In this document: piece after piece, positions 33,505-41,846 of the stretch
How positions within the stretch are numbered: the first letter of the stretch is position 1
Layout: each line of letters begins with the position of its first letter
DNA from: JdFR-22 sp964534325
GTDB lineage: Archaea > Halobacteriota > Archaeoglobi > Archaeoglobales > Archaeoglobaceae
NCBI GenBank assembly: GCA_964534325.1
Contig: CAZHOR010000001.1
Coordinates: forward strand, 248,001-312,000
Direction: 5' to 3'
Length of the DNA stretch: 64,000 nt
Translations under genes and position numbers: made by a program
The notes under the pieces: model-generated
Told to the model about the DNA's origin: nothing
Databases searched by the model: none
What the model saw: the letters and a program-made list of their open reading frames with translations, nothing else

Positions 33505-33521
33505 CAAGAAAAATTCTATGC

Positions 33522-34094
33522 TTACTGTTTATACTGCAATTGGAGCAGAGGATAACCACTTACATTCACTTCAGACTTCCAGCTTCCGTTGATGGAATTG
33601 ATACACTCTTCTGGAGACCCACCCTGATCTATGCACCTACCAAATTCGTTGGCTTTTCGTGTGCACGCTGTACCATTAGCTTTCTGGCACTCCAGGATGA
33701 TGCCTAACTCAACAGCCATCTTCTCATCAGCTCGAAACATCCATATCTCATCAATAATCGTCCGCTTAACCCTCCCCTCCGTAAGATTACTACATCCGCC
33801 CCTGCATGAAGTAGTATTAACAATCATTCTCCCATCCGGCAACTCAGCTACCAACCGATTTCGTCCACCACCATCACTATACACTTCTGCTGTAACATTC
33901 ACTTCCCCAAAATCAATCAAATACGTTTCCAGTGGCGTCACTGTTACTGTTGACGTTGGAGTAGGAGTAGAGGTAAGAGTGGGAGTGGCAGTAGTACGTG
34001 ATGTTGACTCGTCACTCTGCTGTGCACAACCGGTGAGAACCAAGACAAGTAAAATCATTAAAAGAAAAAGAATTTTAGAGTTCATAGTACTCAA
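33522..34094 (-). CDS. Small lipoprotein with Thr/Pro linker, unknown
   Basis: A 190-residue lipoprotein with signal and lipobox (LVLVLTGCAQQ), a Ser/Thr/Pro-rich linker, then a domain with six cysteines (for example SCRGGCSNL, LECQKANGTACT, GRCIDQGGSPEEC) that may form disulfides outside the cell. No family recognised. It ends just before the first 41-base repeat. Confidence 0.65.
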   Translation of the reverse strand: MSTMNSKILFLLMILLVLVLTGCAQQSDESTSRTTATPTLTSTPTPTSTVTVTPLETYLIDFGEVNVTAEVYSDGGGRNRLVAELPDGRMIVNTTSCRGGCSNLTEGRVKRTIIDEIWMFRADEKMAVELGIILECQKANGTACTRKANEFGRCIDQGGSPEECINSINGSWKSEVNVSGYPLLQLQYKQ

Positions 34095-34108
34095 TTTACT
34101 TTTCTATA

Positions 34109-34732
34109 TTATTTCAACTCTTTTCTCTGCCAGAACTTGTGATTGCTCCAATCCTCTGAATGAACATTAGCAATCTCTGGGTGTTCCCACTCTTTCCAAG
34201 TAAACCAATCCCTGTTAATGTCTTCCCAACTATCACTACCATGCCTTTTTACTTGACCATTGAAAAAACATTTCCAATCAGTTTCTTGTGGTTCACCGTA
34301 ATTATCATCAAATTCAAGGGCAAAATCAACAGCCTTAGCATTCCGATTTTCAGAGAAATCATATGCGCGTTCTTTGGATTCTCCGGTTGACCTGTTTCTC
34401 CAGTAAAAACGTATTGCGTAATAAGCTGTGGGTGGTTCAGGTTTGACCGGAAGCATTTCTGCTTCAACATCATACTCTGCACTTCCGTCAATTGTATCAG
34501 TATCGTCGGTGTGCGTATCTTCTACCTTATATTTAACGACATAACTTTCCTTTTGTGGACTATACCAGAAAGTCATACAATTTTCAATTTCTGCTGTCCA
34601 TATATGGAGTACCATATATTCAGCATAACCAGCAAGCTGATTAGGTCTTGAGATTCCACCTTTAATACCTATAATATTAACATCTACGTCTCCATCTTGT
34701 CCCTGAGTTTGATATCCAGCTGCAATTGCCAT
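34109..34732 (-). CDS. Uncharacterised acidic/aromatic protein without signal peptide
   Basis: A 207-residue protein starting MAIAAGYQTQGQDGDVDVN. It lacks a signal peptide or membrane segment, unlike its neighbours. It is rich in Trp, Tyr, Asp and Glu (DWFTWKEWEHPEIANVHSED), looks beta-rich and has only two cysteines. No family recognised. GGAGGTG seven bases before the ATG gives it one of the strongest ribosome binding sites in the island, and a 41-base repeat with an operator-like half-site lies 59-99 bases upstream. Confidence 0.65.
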   Translation of the reverse strand: MAIAAGYQTQGQDGDVDVNIIGIKGGISRPNQLAGYAEYMVLHIWTAEIENCMTFWYSPQKESYVVKYKVEDTHTDDTDTIDGSAEYDVEAEMLPVKPEPPTAYYAIRFYWRNRSTGESKERAYDFSENRNAKAVDFALEFDDNYGEPQETDWKCFFNGQVKRHGSDSWEDINRDWFTWKEWEHPEIANVHSEDWSNHKFWQRKELK

Positions 34733-34790
34733 ACATTTTCACCTCCTTATCTTTTACAGATTCCTTCGTTTACTTGTTGGACAAGCATAT

Positions 34791-34831
34791 ACTTAGGGGT
34801 TTGCAATTCGTAAGGTTGAAAGCTGACAATC
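34791..34831. repeat. 41-base repeat with operator half-site, copy 2
   Basis: Second copy of the repeat at 33464-33504 (40 of 41 identical). It lies between the stop of the membrane HTH gene and the start of the gene at 34109-34732. Confidence 0.85.
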
Positions 34832-34850
34832 TCCAAATCTCAATTAATGA

Positions 34851-35684
34851 CTATCTCCGGCGGTAAACGTAGATTATTAAAGCCCCTACCACGATCAAAG
34901 CAACTCCAATCACCAAGTGGATCTCAGGCGGGAGCTGCGCAGCCTCAGGGACCGGTGTACCAGTTGGAGTGGGAGCTGGCGTTGCAGTGGGCGTAGTCAC
35001 TGGTTCTGCCGTAGGAGTTGGGACTGGAGTTTCGGCAGGAGTGGCTGTAGGCACTTCCGGTGGTGTACCGGTGGGAACGGGAGCGGGTGTTTCTGTGGCA
35101 GATGTTGGAACGGGTTCCGGTGTCCCTGTGCTGGTCGGAACCTCGGTCGGAGCCGCTGTTTCTGTAGGCATTGGAGTCGGCGTCTCCGTAGTTGGAGCTG
35201 GCGTGGGCGAAGGAGTGGCCTCAGGCCCTACAGGCTGTTCAGGTGGGGTCGTTGGTTGAGGAGTAGGAGTAGGAGTAGGTGTTGGCTGCTCAACAGGTGC
35301 TGGCTCTGGCGTGGGTATTGGAGTGATTGGTCCCAGTGCAAACTTGCTCATGACGTACCTGTACAGCTCAAAGAATCCTCCGCCGATGGCGGCTATTGCC
35401 CCTGAAAGCATTAGGGTAATGGTTATCTTGCTTCCCGGGTGCAAGACATATTTCCCCTTACCGGTCAGCTCATAGTAAATCCACTTCCTCCCTTCTTCAG
35501 ACCTCTCCACCAGGCCCGCTTCCTCCAGCTTGTCCAGATGCTCTTTAACAGCAGTCTTGGAAATCTCAAGCTCCTTCGATAGCTCAGACTGGGTCATCCT
35601 CCGCTTATCCAGCTCCTTTAGCAAATTAATCCTGGTCTCCGACGCCAAAGTGAAAAGGGCCTTCCTATCAATAGTTATCTTCAT
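34851..35684 (-). CDS. Membrane-anchored winged-helix regulator with a Pro/Thr-rich external region
   Basis: A 277-residue one-component regulator. Residues 1-80 form an ArsR-like winged helix (LASETRINLLKELDKRRMTQ, then SELSKELEISKTAVKEHLDK and a wing ending YYELTGKGK). A first membrane helix (ITLMLSGAIAAIGGGFFELY) spans about residues 85-105. About 135 residues then consist almost entirely of Pro, Thr, Glu, Ala and Val (TPTPTPTPQPTTPPEQP-like). A second membrane helix (IHLVIGVALIVVGALIIYVY) and an RRR end close the protein. Both ends would be cytoplasmic and the Pro/Thr stretch outside. The upstream palindrome at 35840-35859 overlaps its predicted start site, suggesting autorepression. Confidence 0.85.
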   Translation of the reverse strand: MKITIDRKALFTLASETRINLLKELDKRRMTQSELSKELEISKTAVKEHLDKLEEAGLVERSEEGRKWIYYELTGKGKYVLHPGSKITITLMLSGAIAAIGGGFFELYRYVMSKFALGPITPIPTPEPAPVEQPTPTPTPTPQPTTPPEQPVGPEATPSPTPAPTTETPTPMPTETAAPTEVPTSTGTPEPVPTSATETPAPVPTGTPPEVPTATPAETPVPTPTAEPVTTPTATPAPTPTGTPVPEAAQLPPEIHLVIGVALIVVGALIIYVYRRR

Positions 35685-35839
35685 GGAAATCCCGCCGTCA
35701 CCTCAAATACCACAAATACCTCAACCATCTCGACAGCAAGACCCTTAACTACAGGACCCACAGGACCGGCCACTTCGATCACAGTCACCAACGACCCACC
35801 AGAACCACTCGGAGAGCACGAACATAAAACCTTCGATAA

Positions 35840-35859
35840 CGTAAGGTTTCAACCTTACG
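35840..35859. promoter_or_regulatory. Perfect palindrome, candidate operator of the HTH regulator
   Basis: Arms CGTAAGGTT and AACCTTACG are separated by TC. On the minus strand it lies about 25 bases downstream of CTTAAAAAAA (35874-35883), a TATA-like box, so it would cover the transcription start of the regulator gene. Fifteen bases (TTTCAACCTTACGAA) recur in both 41-base repeats. Confidence 0.6.
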
Positions 35860-35904
35860 AACTCGACCACAAGTTTTTTTAAGAAGGATGAACAAGTAGA
35901 TTTA

Positions 35905-35998
35905 CCCCCTAGGATAAGAGATAGTTTATCTCGACCCCCCAACCTGTTAAGCCTACCCCCCTACCCCTCCAACCTGTTAGGCAAATTATCCTGGGGGG
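35905..35998 (+). ncRNA. Candidate structured C-rich RNA (three-way junction)
   Basis: Outer stem CCCCCTAGGATAA (35905-35917) pairs with TTATCCTGGGGGG (35986-35998), 13 bp with one G-U. Inside are hairpin GAGATA-GTT-TATCTC (35918-35932) and stem GCCTA/TAGGC (35951-35955 with 35978-35982). Single-stranded parts contain ACCCCCC, ACCCC and two copies of CCAACCTGTTA. A TTTTTTTAAG box (35874-35883) lies about 25 bases before the outer stem on the plus strand. No open frame covers it. Direction of transcription is not certain; the minus strand would be G-rich. The remaining intergenic sequence (35999-36122) shows nothing else. Confidence 0.45.
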
Positions 35999-36122
35999 CT
36001 ATTCTATTCCATTCTGCTCTACTGATATTATCACTTATTAAATCTGAAATCCTTAACCTAAATAACCTAAAAACAGAAAGAGTGAATAAAATTATATAAT
36101 TGGATTGGATAAATAAATAAGT

Positions 36123-36956
36123 TCAGTAGGCGTATATTTTTCCGTATGGTCTCTTGGAAACGGGGACCAGTTTAGTGAATTTCCCACTCAGTAGCTCGTC
36201 TGCATCAAAGTCAAAATAGCTGGCGAATTGCTTAACGTCTTGTTCCAGGATTTTCCAGTCCTCTTTCTCCGGCTCGAAGACCCCTACTTCCTTACCTAAC
36301 TGGTAGTCCTCCACCTTGCCTCTAATGTAGATCACGCCACCATGCATTCCCGTTCCGATGTAGTTGGCTTTGTGGTGCTCGCCTTTGAGGTTCATGCCCA
36401 GGAGGGTCACTCTTCCTCCGGCCATATATTCTCCGAAGAAGTCCTGACTCGTTCCCCCGATCACCAGTGAGGGTATTCTTTCCTTATATTCTTTCATGTG
36501 GATGGCAGTCCTATATCCAACATCATCCCTGATGAATATCTTGCCGCCTCTCATGGACATGGCAGCCACATCACCTGCTCTGCCCTCGATGATTATCTCT
36601 CCACTGTCCATAGTATTCCCCACACCGTCCTGGGCGTTCCCGTGGACCACCATCCTGTGCCCATTGAGGAAAGCACCTACGTCATTCCCCACGGTACCGT
36701 AAACATCGATCTGGATCCTCTTGGGGTTGGAGAAAGCCAGCCTGGTCCCTATATATCTCTGGCCCACGACATTCTTCAACACCAGTTTTGTGGCGCCTTT
36801 TAGCACGCAATCCCTCATGAGGTCGTTCAATTCTTTATGTCTGAGGCCAGAGGAATCTATTTCAGCAGTATCATCCTTAATAGTAGAATATTCTCTGAGC
36901 TCATCGATCTTCCTTATGCCGCTCAAGAACATGTCCTTAACGCCTTTCGTCTCCAT
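36123..36956 (-). CDS. glxC: Glutamate synthase, GXGXG-domain subunit
   Basis: A 277-residue protein corresponding to the C-terminal domain of the large subunit of bacterial glutamate synthase, encoded separately in archaea. Glycine-rich beta-helix repeats (GTVGNDVGAFLNGHRMVVHGNA-type, then GEIIIEGRAGDVAAMSMRGG and GGTSQDFFGEYMAGG) define the fold. It has a structural role, shaping the ammonia tunnel between the other two subunits. Last gene of the operon. Confidence 0.93.
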   Translation of the reverse strand: METKGVKDMFLSGIRKIDELREYSTIKDDTAEIDSSGLRHKELNDLMRDCVLKGATKLVLKNVVGQRYIGTRLAFSNPKRIQIDVYGTVGNDVGAFLNGHRMVVHGNAQDGVGNTMDSGEIIIEGRAGDVAAMSMRGGKIFIRDDVGYRTAIHMKEYKERIPSLVIGGTSQDFFGEYMAGGRVTLLGMNLKGEHHKANYIGTGMHGGVIYIRGKVEDYQLGKEVGVFEPEKEDWKILEQDVKQFASYFDFDADELLSGKFTKLVPVSKRPYGKIYAY

Positions 36957-36987
36957 ATTATCACCCTTATTGTGTCTATCCTATTGT

Positions 36988-38499
36988 CTATTCGCCGGCT
37001 CCATTTACTCCCAAGACTTCCAGCTCCCAGTCAGCCAGTCCAACTCCTCTCAGCTGGTCTCTATTTCCTCTTGCGCTCTCGATGGCGTTTATTCCCATAC
37101 CTCCTAACATCTCCTTGATCTCCAAGCTCCATCCCCGGAGTAGATTGACCAGCCTTTGACTGGTTATCTCGGGATTTAACCTTTTTGTGAGGTAGGGGTC
37201 CTGAGTGCATATTCCCCATGTACATTTACCGGTATAGCATTTCTGGCACATGGTGCAGCCCATGGCTACCAGGGCAGGACTCCCGATATACACTGCGTCC
37301 GCTCCCAGAATTATGGCCTTCAAGACATCGGCACTGTTCCTGAAACCGCCGGCCACAATTACAGAGCCTTTATGCCTTATCCCTTCTTCTCTCAGTCTTC
37401 TGTCCACTGCTGCAGTGGCCATCTCGATGGGTATTCCCACGTTATCCCTGGTTATCTTGGGTGCCGCACCAGTACCGCCTCTCAATCCATCCAGAGCAAC
37501 AATATCTGCCCCTGCCCTTATCATACCTGATGCGATGGCGGGGGCGTTGTGGACTGCGGCGATCTTAACGCTCACCGGCTTCTCGTAGTTCGTTGCCTCC
37601 TTCAAAGCATATATGAGCATAGATAAGTCTTCAATAGAGTATATATCGTGCTGTGGAGCTGGTGATAGGGCATCTGTTCCTTCGGGTATCATCCTGGTCT
37701 CCGATATGGTCAAGCTGACCTTCTCTCCCGGCAAATGCCCTCCAATCCCGGGCTTGGCTCCCTGACCGATCTTGATCTCCACCGCAGCAGCGCTGTTGAG
37801 GTAATCGGGGTCAACTCCGAATCTCCCGCTGGCACACTGCACGATGGCGTTCTTCCCGTATTTCCTCAGCTCGGTGGGCAAACCACCTTCACCTGTATTG
37901 AATAGAGTGCCATACTCTGCAGAAGCCATCGCCAGCGATTTGAACGCCTGATAGCTTATGGCCCCGTAGGACATGGCAGAGAACACTATAGGTGTTTCAA
38001 TGGCCACATTGGGGGTGAGTTCCGTAGTTATCTCCACATCGTCATCATTGATTTCCAGCTCCAGAGCGTCCGGCTTCTTACCCAAAAAGGTTTTCAGCTC
38101 CATAGGCTCTCTGAGGGGGTCAATGGATGGATTTGTGACCTGTGAAGCGTTCAGCACCAGATGATCCCAGTAGATCCTGTAGGGTTTATCGTTACCGCTT
38201 CCCGTGAGGACCACACCACCGGTCTCTGCCTGTTTCTTGAGGTCCTGAAGTTTTTCCCTGTTCCAGTTGACATTCTGCTTGTAATCGCCGGGATGAGGTC
38301 TGACTATGAGAGCATTGGTGGGGCAAAAGGCTACGCATCTCTGACAGCCCACACACTTGCTCTCGTCAGAGAACATCATGTCCAGGTCTTCATCGTAGTG
38401 ATGTCCTTCAAAGGCACACTGCCTCACGCAAACACCGCATCTAATACATCTATCTTCTCTTCTTTCTATAATGAACTCGGGAAGTTGATATGAATACAT
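36988..38499 (-). CDS. glxD: Glutamate synthase, FMN/ferredoxin-domain subunit
   Basis: A 503-residue subunit with two N-terminal 4Fe-4S motifs (CIRCGVCVRQC and CVGCQRCVAFC), then the FMN-binding TIM-barrel synthase domain. Landmarks are FSAMSYGAISYQAFKSLA, GEGGLPTELRKYGKNAIVQ, ALDGLRGGTGAAP and the cluster motif CTMCQKCYTGKCTWGIC. It makes glutamate from 2-oxoglutarate and tunnelled ammonia. The ATG at 38499 after AGGTGATCAT is preferred over an ATG 15 bases upstream. Confidence 0.94.
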   Translation of the reverse strand: MYSYQLPEFIIERREDRCIRCGVCVRQCAFEGHHYDEDLDMMFSDESKCVGCQRCVAFCPTNALIVRPHPGDYKQNVNWNREKLQDLKKQAETGGVVLTGSGNDKPYRIYWDHLVLNASQVTNPSIDPLREPMELKTFLGKKPDALELEINDDDVEITTELTPNVAIETPIVFSAMSYGAISYQAFKSLAMASAEYGTLFNTGEGGLPTELRKYGKNAIVQCASGRFGVDPDYLNSAAAVEIKIGQGAKPGIGGHLPGEKVSLTISETRMIPEGTDALSPAPQHDIYSIEDLSMLIYALKEATNYEKPVSVKIAAVHNAPAIASGMIRAGADIVALDGLRGGTGAAPKITRDNVGIPIEMATAAVDRRLREEGIRHKGSVIVAGGFRNSADVLKAIILGADAVYIGSPALVAMGCTMCQKCYTGKCTWGICTQDPYLTKRLNPEITSQRLVNLLRGWSLEIKEMLGGMGINAIESARGNRDQLRGVGLADWELEVLGVNGAGE

Positions 38500-38524
38500 A
38501 TGATCACCTATCACTTATCACCTA

Positions 38525-39670
38525 TCATCTGAAAGCATTTTCCAGAACTAATTGTTCTTTTTTCTTCTTTTCTTCGTCTTTCCATAATCTACCTATTATG
38601 GGCTCTCCACCGTGGGGAGTCCACACCCTATCAAGTTCAGGAGAGACTGCTCTTATGGCTGCCTCTTCTGAGGACATGAATATGAGGTCGTCCTTTTCTC
38701 CGGCGGTAATGGGCCTCAACCTTATCCTATCAGTCAGCCCGAACATCTCGCCGTGATGAGCCACCACGAAAGTGAATGGCCCGTTAACCAGTAAAGGAGC
38801 GTAAACCTGTCTGAGAGCAGTATATAGTTTCTGCTTCTTCTCATCCATGTGGTCGATCAGGTACCACATGGGAGGGCCAAAGATCCTTGAAACCATTTCT
38901 ATGGGAAGCTTCTGCCTCCTCATCAGGAGATCAACAGCATATGCTATGACCTCAGTGTCCGTGTGTAGGGTGCAGTAGTAACCGAACATTTCCAGGTACC
39001 TTCTATTGGTCCCGTATGATGATATCTCTCCGTTGTGGGCTACTGTCCAGTCCAGAATGCAGAAAGGATGAGCTCCTCCCCACCAGCCCTGAGTGTTGGT
39101 AGGGAATCTGGAGTGCCCGGTCCAGATATATCCTTCATACTTTTCATCCAGCATGAAGAACTCCGCAATATCTTCAGGGAAGCCTACTCCCTTGAATACA
39201 GCCATATTCTTTCCTGAGGAAAAAACGAATGCATCCTTTATCTGGGTGTTGATGTGCATCACTCTGGAGACCACGTAATCGTCATCCGATATCTTGCCGT
39301 CCTCTCTACTGGGAGTATCAACAAAATATCTCCACACCAGGGGTGGGTCATCTACCGGGGCATCGGGATTGGTGGGAACCTCTTCTTCGTGGACGATGTT
39401 GAAGTTGCGCTCCAGGAACTCCTCCACCTCTTTTTTGGCCTGCTCATTACCTTTCTCGAACATCACGTGGATCCCGTACTGGTCAGCATACTGGGGGTAG
39501 AGGCCGTAAACCGCAAAACCTCCTCCCAGTCCGTTCCCTCTGACCTTCATGTTCTTCATGGCATCAATAACCGTGTTACCGTCAAATCTCTTTCCGCTCC
39601 TATCCATAACTCCAAAAAGACCGCAGGCATCTATCTGCTTCTCAGGTACCAATTCTCTGTTGCGTCTCAT
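38525..39670 (-). CDS. glxB: Glutamate synthase, glutamine amidotransferase subunit
   Basis: A 381-residue class II (Ntn) glutaminase. The nucleophile Cys is at residue 17 in DACGLFGVMDRSG, so a 16-residue propeptide would have to be removed. The substrate region WTGHSRFPTNTQGWWGGAHPF and the oxyanion-type AHNGEISSYGTNRRYLEMFG follow. It releases ammonia from glutamine for the synthase subunit. Its start overlaps the flavoprotein gene by 4 bases. Confidence 0.93.
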   Translation of the reverse strand: MRRNRELVPEKQIDACGLFGVMDRSGKRFDGNTVIDAMKNMKVRGNGLGGGFAVYGLYPQYADQYGIHVMFEKGNEQAKKEVEEFLERNFNIVHEEEVPTNPDAPVDDPPLVWRYFVDTPSREDGKISDDDYVVSRVMHINTQIKDAFVFSSGKNMAVFKGVGFPEDIAEFFMLDEKYEGYIWTGHSRFPTNTQGWWGGAHPFCILDWTVAHNGEISSYGTNRRYLEMFGYYCTLHTDTEVIAYAVDLLMRRQKLPIEMVSRIFGPPMWYLIDHMDEKKQKLYTALRQVYAPLLVNGPFTFVVAHHGEMFGLTDRIRLRPITAGEKDDLIFMSSEEAAIRAVSPELDRVWTPHGGEPIIGRLWKDEEKKKKEQLVLENAFR

Positions 39671-40965
39671 TGCTCACGCACCACCCCAAGGACTACATCG
39701 TCACAAAGAAGTCTCCACCTCACATCTTCCGGCATGTCCGCATAACCGAACTGATTGTCCAGCAATCTTTCCTTGAAGGAGGAAACATCAACTCCATTCC
39801 TCATCAAGTTTAGAATTACACCTGCTCTGTCAACTTCACCGGCAAGTATCATTCCCACGATCTTTCCAGTATCTAAAACAAATTTTCTGTAAACCCGATT
39901 ATCTTCAACAAATTTCTTGATAACTTCGTATTTGTCTTCATCTTCTTCAGTAACGTTCAATCCGGCATTCACAATATAATAGCCGAAGAAGTGCATGGCA
40001 TTCATTGCTGTGGCCTGATCATATTCCCTGTCAATCCCGCACATGTTGTAGGCAGCTACTCTACCTCCCTTGTAGGCGATGGGCCACAGAGGGAGTGGGC
40101 GGTTGTCTTCAGCCAGGAAGTCGTATACTTCGGCACAATCACCGCAGGCATAAACGTCTTCCACGGACGTCTGCATCCTCTTATCTACCACTATGCCTCT
40201 GTTGACTTCAACATCGGTGTCCTTTACCAGCCCCGTCCTGGGTCTGACACCAATTCCTGCCACCAGCATATCCGCGGGAACTTCAGTTCCATCCTGGAGG
40301 ACGATTCCTTCTACCTGTTCCTTGCCCTTGACCTTGTTGATGGTGTTGTTGGTCAGTATCTTGACCCCATTCTCCCTGAAGATATCTTCCACAATCCGGG
40401 AGGTGGTCTCATCCACCACGGGGGCCAGCACCCTGTCCATCAGCTCCACAACAATAACTTCCAGCCCCTTGTTCTTGAGGACTTCGGCCACCATGAGACC
40501 GATAACTCCTCCTCCCAGAACCACAGCTCTTTCCACTGACTTCAAGGCGTCCTTTATTCCCAGAACATCGTCTATCTTAACGAAGGTAAACGACCTCTTC
40601 TTGTCAATGCCCTCGATGGGAGGAACGAAAGGCTCACCTCCGGTGGCCAGAAGCAATTTTCCGTACTGTATCTTATCTCCATCCTCGAACTGAAGGATCT
40701 TATTATCAAAATCAATACTGGAAACTCTTTTGCCCAGATAAGGGGCCACATTCATTCTTTCATAGAAATCCTGGTCCCTGTAATACATTTTATCGAATTT
40801 TATCTTACCTTCCAAGTAGTAGGGGATAAGAGCTCGAGAATAAGTGTGATAGCCTTCATCCGATATCAGGGCTATACTGGCTTCCCTATCCAGATTCCTG
40901 AGGTTCTCCAGGCAGCCGATCCCTCCTGCAGAGTTCCCTATTATAGCGTAATCAAACTTCTTCAT
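39667..40965 (-). CDS. FAD-dependent pyridine nucleotide oxidoreductase
   Basis: A 432-residue two-dinucleotide-binding flavoprotein (rubredoxin reductase/NADH oxidase type). FAD motif: YAIIGNSAGGIGCLE. NAD(P)H motif: AVVLGGGVIGLMVAEVL. Second FAD motif: DVYACGDCAEVYD. Inside the glutamate synthase operon it most likely feeds electrons from NAD(P)H to the ferredoxin-bearing synthase subunit, directly or through the ferredoxin encoded upstream. The ATG at 40965 after GGTGAGGCAG is preferred; its first 14 bases overlap the ferredoxin gene. Confidence 0.9.
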   Translation of the reverse strand: MKKFDYAIIGNSAGGIGCLENLRNLDREASIALISDEGYHTYSRALIPYYLEGKIKFDKMYYRDQDFYERMNVAPYLGKRVSSIDFDNKILQFEDGDKIQYGKLLLATGGEPFVPPIEGIDKKRSFTFVKIDDVLGIKDALKSVERAVVLGGGVIGLMVAEVLKNKGLEVIVVELMDRVLAPVVDETTSRIVEDIFRENGVKILTNNTINKVKGKEQVEGIVLQDGTEVPADMLVAGIGVRPRTGLVKDTDVEVNRGIVVDKRMQTSVEDVYACGDCAEVYDFLAEDNRPLPLWPIAYKGGRVAAYNMCGIDREYDQATAMNAMHFFGYYIVNAGLNVTEEDEDKYEVIKKFVEDNRVYRKFVLDTGKIVGMILAGEVDRAGVILNLMRNGVDVSSFKERLLDNQFGYADMPEDVRWRLLCDDVVLGVVREQ

Positions 40966-41404
40966 CTGCCTCACCTTCCTCATTCTCCACTATTATCAGG
41001 GCGTCATTGGGGCACATCTTGACGCATTGAGGGTCTCCACCACACAGATCGCATTTGACTACTTTTTTAGCTCTTTCATCGATCTTCACGCTGCCATAGG
41101 GGCACGCCATTACACAGCTGTAGCAACCCACACATTTGGATTCGTCATGGATTACCTTCCCATCTGCGTCCTTGTATAGAGCACCGCTGATGCACGCTGC
41201 CACACACTCGGGTTCATCGCAGTGTCTGCACTGGATGGCAAAGGTTACGGGTATCCTTTCCTCTACCCTGATTCTAGAAATGGGCTGGGATTCCTCGTAC
41301 TTGTATGCCTTGATAATGTCCTTTGATCTGGAATGGGCTACAGCACACCATATCTCACATAGATGACATCCCATACACACTTCTGGCTTGGCAAGTATTC
41401 TCAC
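40952..41404 (-). CDS. Four-cluster ferredoxin (HycB/DmsB-like)
   Basis: A 150-residue electron carrier with 16 cysteines in four groups: CMGCHLCEIWC, CRHCDEPECVAAC, CVGCYSCVMACPYG, and CDLCGGDPQCVKMCP. This is the HycB-like arrangement of electron-transfer subunits. As first gene of the glutamate synthase operon it is the likely donor. The proposed start is GTG 41404, which follows GGTGAATAAA; a longer frame from GTG 41461 would begin upstream of the expected initiation point of the TTTTTATGC box at 41471-41480. Confidence 0.85.
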   Translation of the reverse strand: MRILAKPEVCMGCHLCEIWCAVAHSRSKDIIKAYKYEESQPISRIRVEERIPVTFAIQCRHCDEPECVAACISGALYKDADGKVIHDESKCVGCYSCVMACPYGSVKIDERAKKVVKCDLCGGDPQCVKMCPNDALIIVENEEGEADEEV

Positions 41405-41734
41405 TTTATTCACCACATACACTCTGTTAACTGGATTAATTTGATGCTTCGACCAAATCACCGATTATGCATAAAAAGGTTATTGTGATTTTTTGATTGG
41501 GGATTATTTGTATTATAGTGAGTGCGTTTAACCATTACAAAAATAATCTACTCAACAGAGTGTTAACAAATAACCAAATACAAAGATTAACAATCAATTG
41601 AAGGGTTTAAACTTGTCATCAGGTTTCAATTAGATAGGACTTATCCTTTGACCTCAAATCTCAAATCAAGAAGACATAATACTCTTAACACTAAAACGAG
41701 ACCACCAAAGATCGGCTATTATAAAGAATAAAAT

Positions 41735-41771
41735 TTCTCAGAATTGCAACTATCCCGCAACTTTCTGAGAA
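41735..41771 (-). terminator. Hairpin with T-rich flank below the 48-residue gene
   Basis: TTCTCAGAA (41735-41743) and TTCTGAGAA (41763-41771) form a perfect 9-bp stem with a 19-base loop. On the minus strand it lies 76 bases after the small membrane protein gene and is followed by AATTTTATTC. The rest of 41481-41734 shows no gene I can support. Confidence 0.4.
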
Positions 41772-41846
41772 TCCACATTCGGATTCGGAGCCATCCCGAT
41801 ATTGAGCTATTTCCAAATCTTATAAGAAATACCTTTCTCTAGAGTG

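Noticed and set aside
34969..35259. Long plus-strand Val/Gly/Ala frame
   Set aside because: It is the antisense image of the Pro/Thr-rich repeat of the membrane HTH gene, whose codon pattern keeps other frames open.
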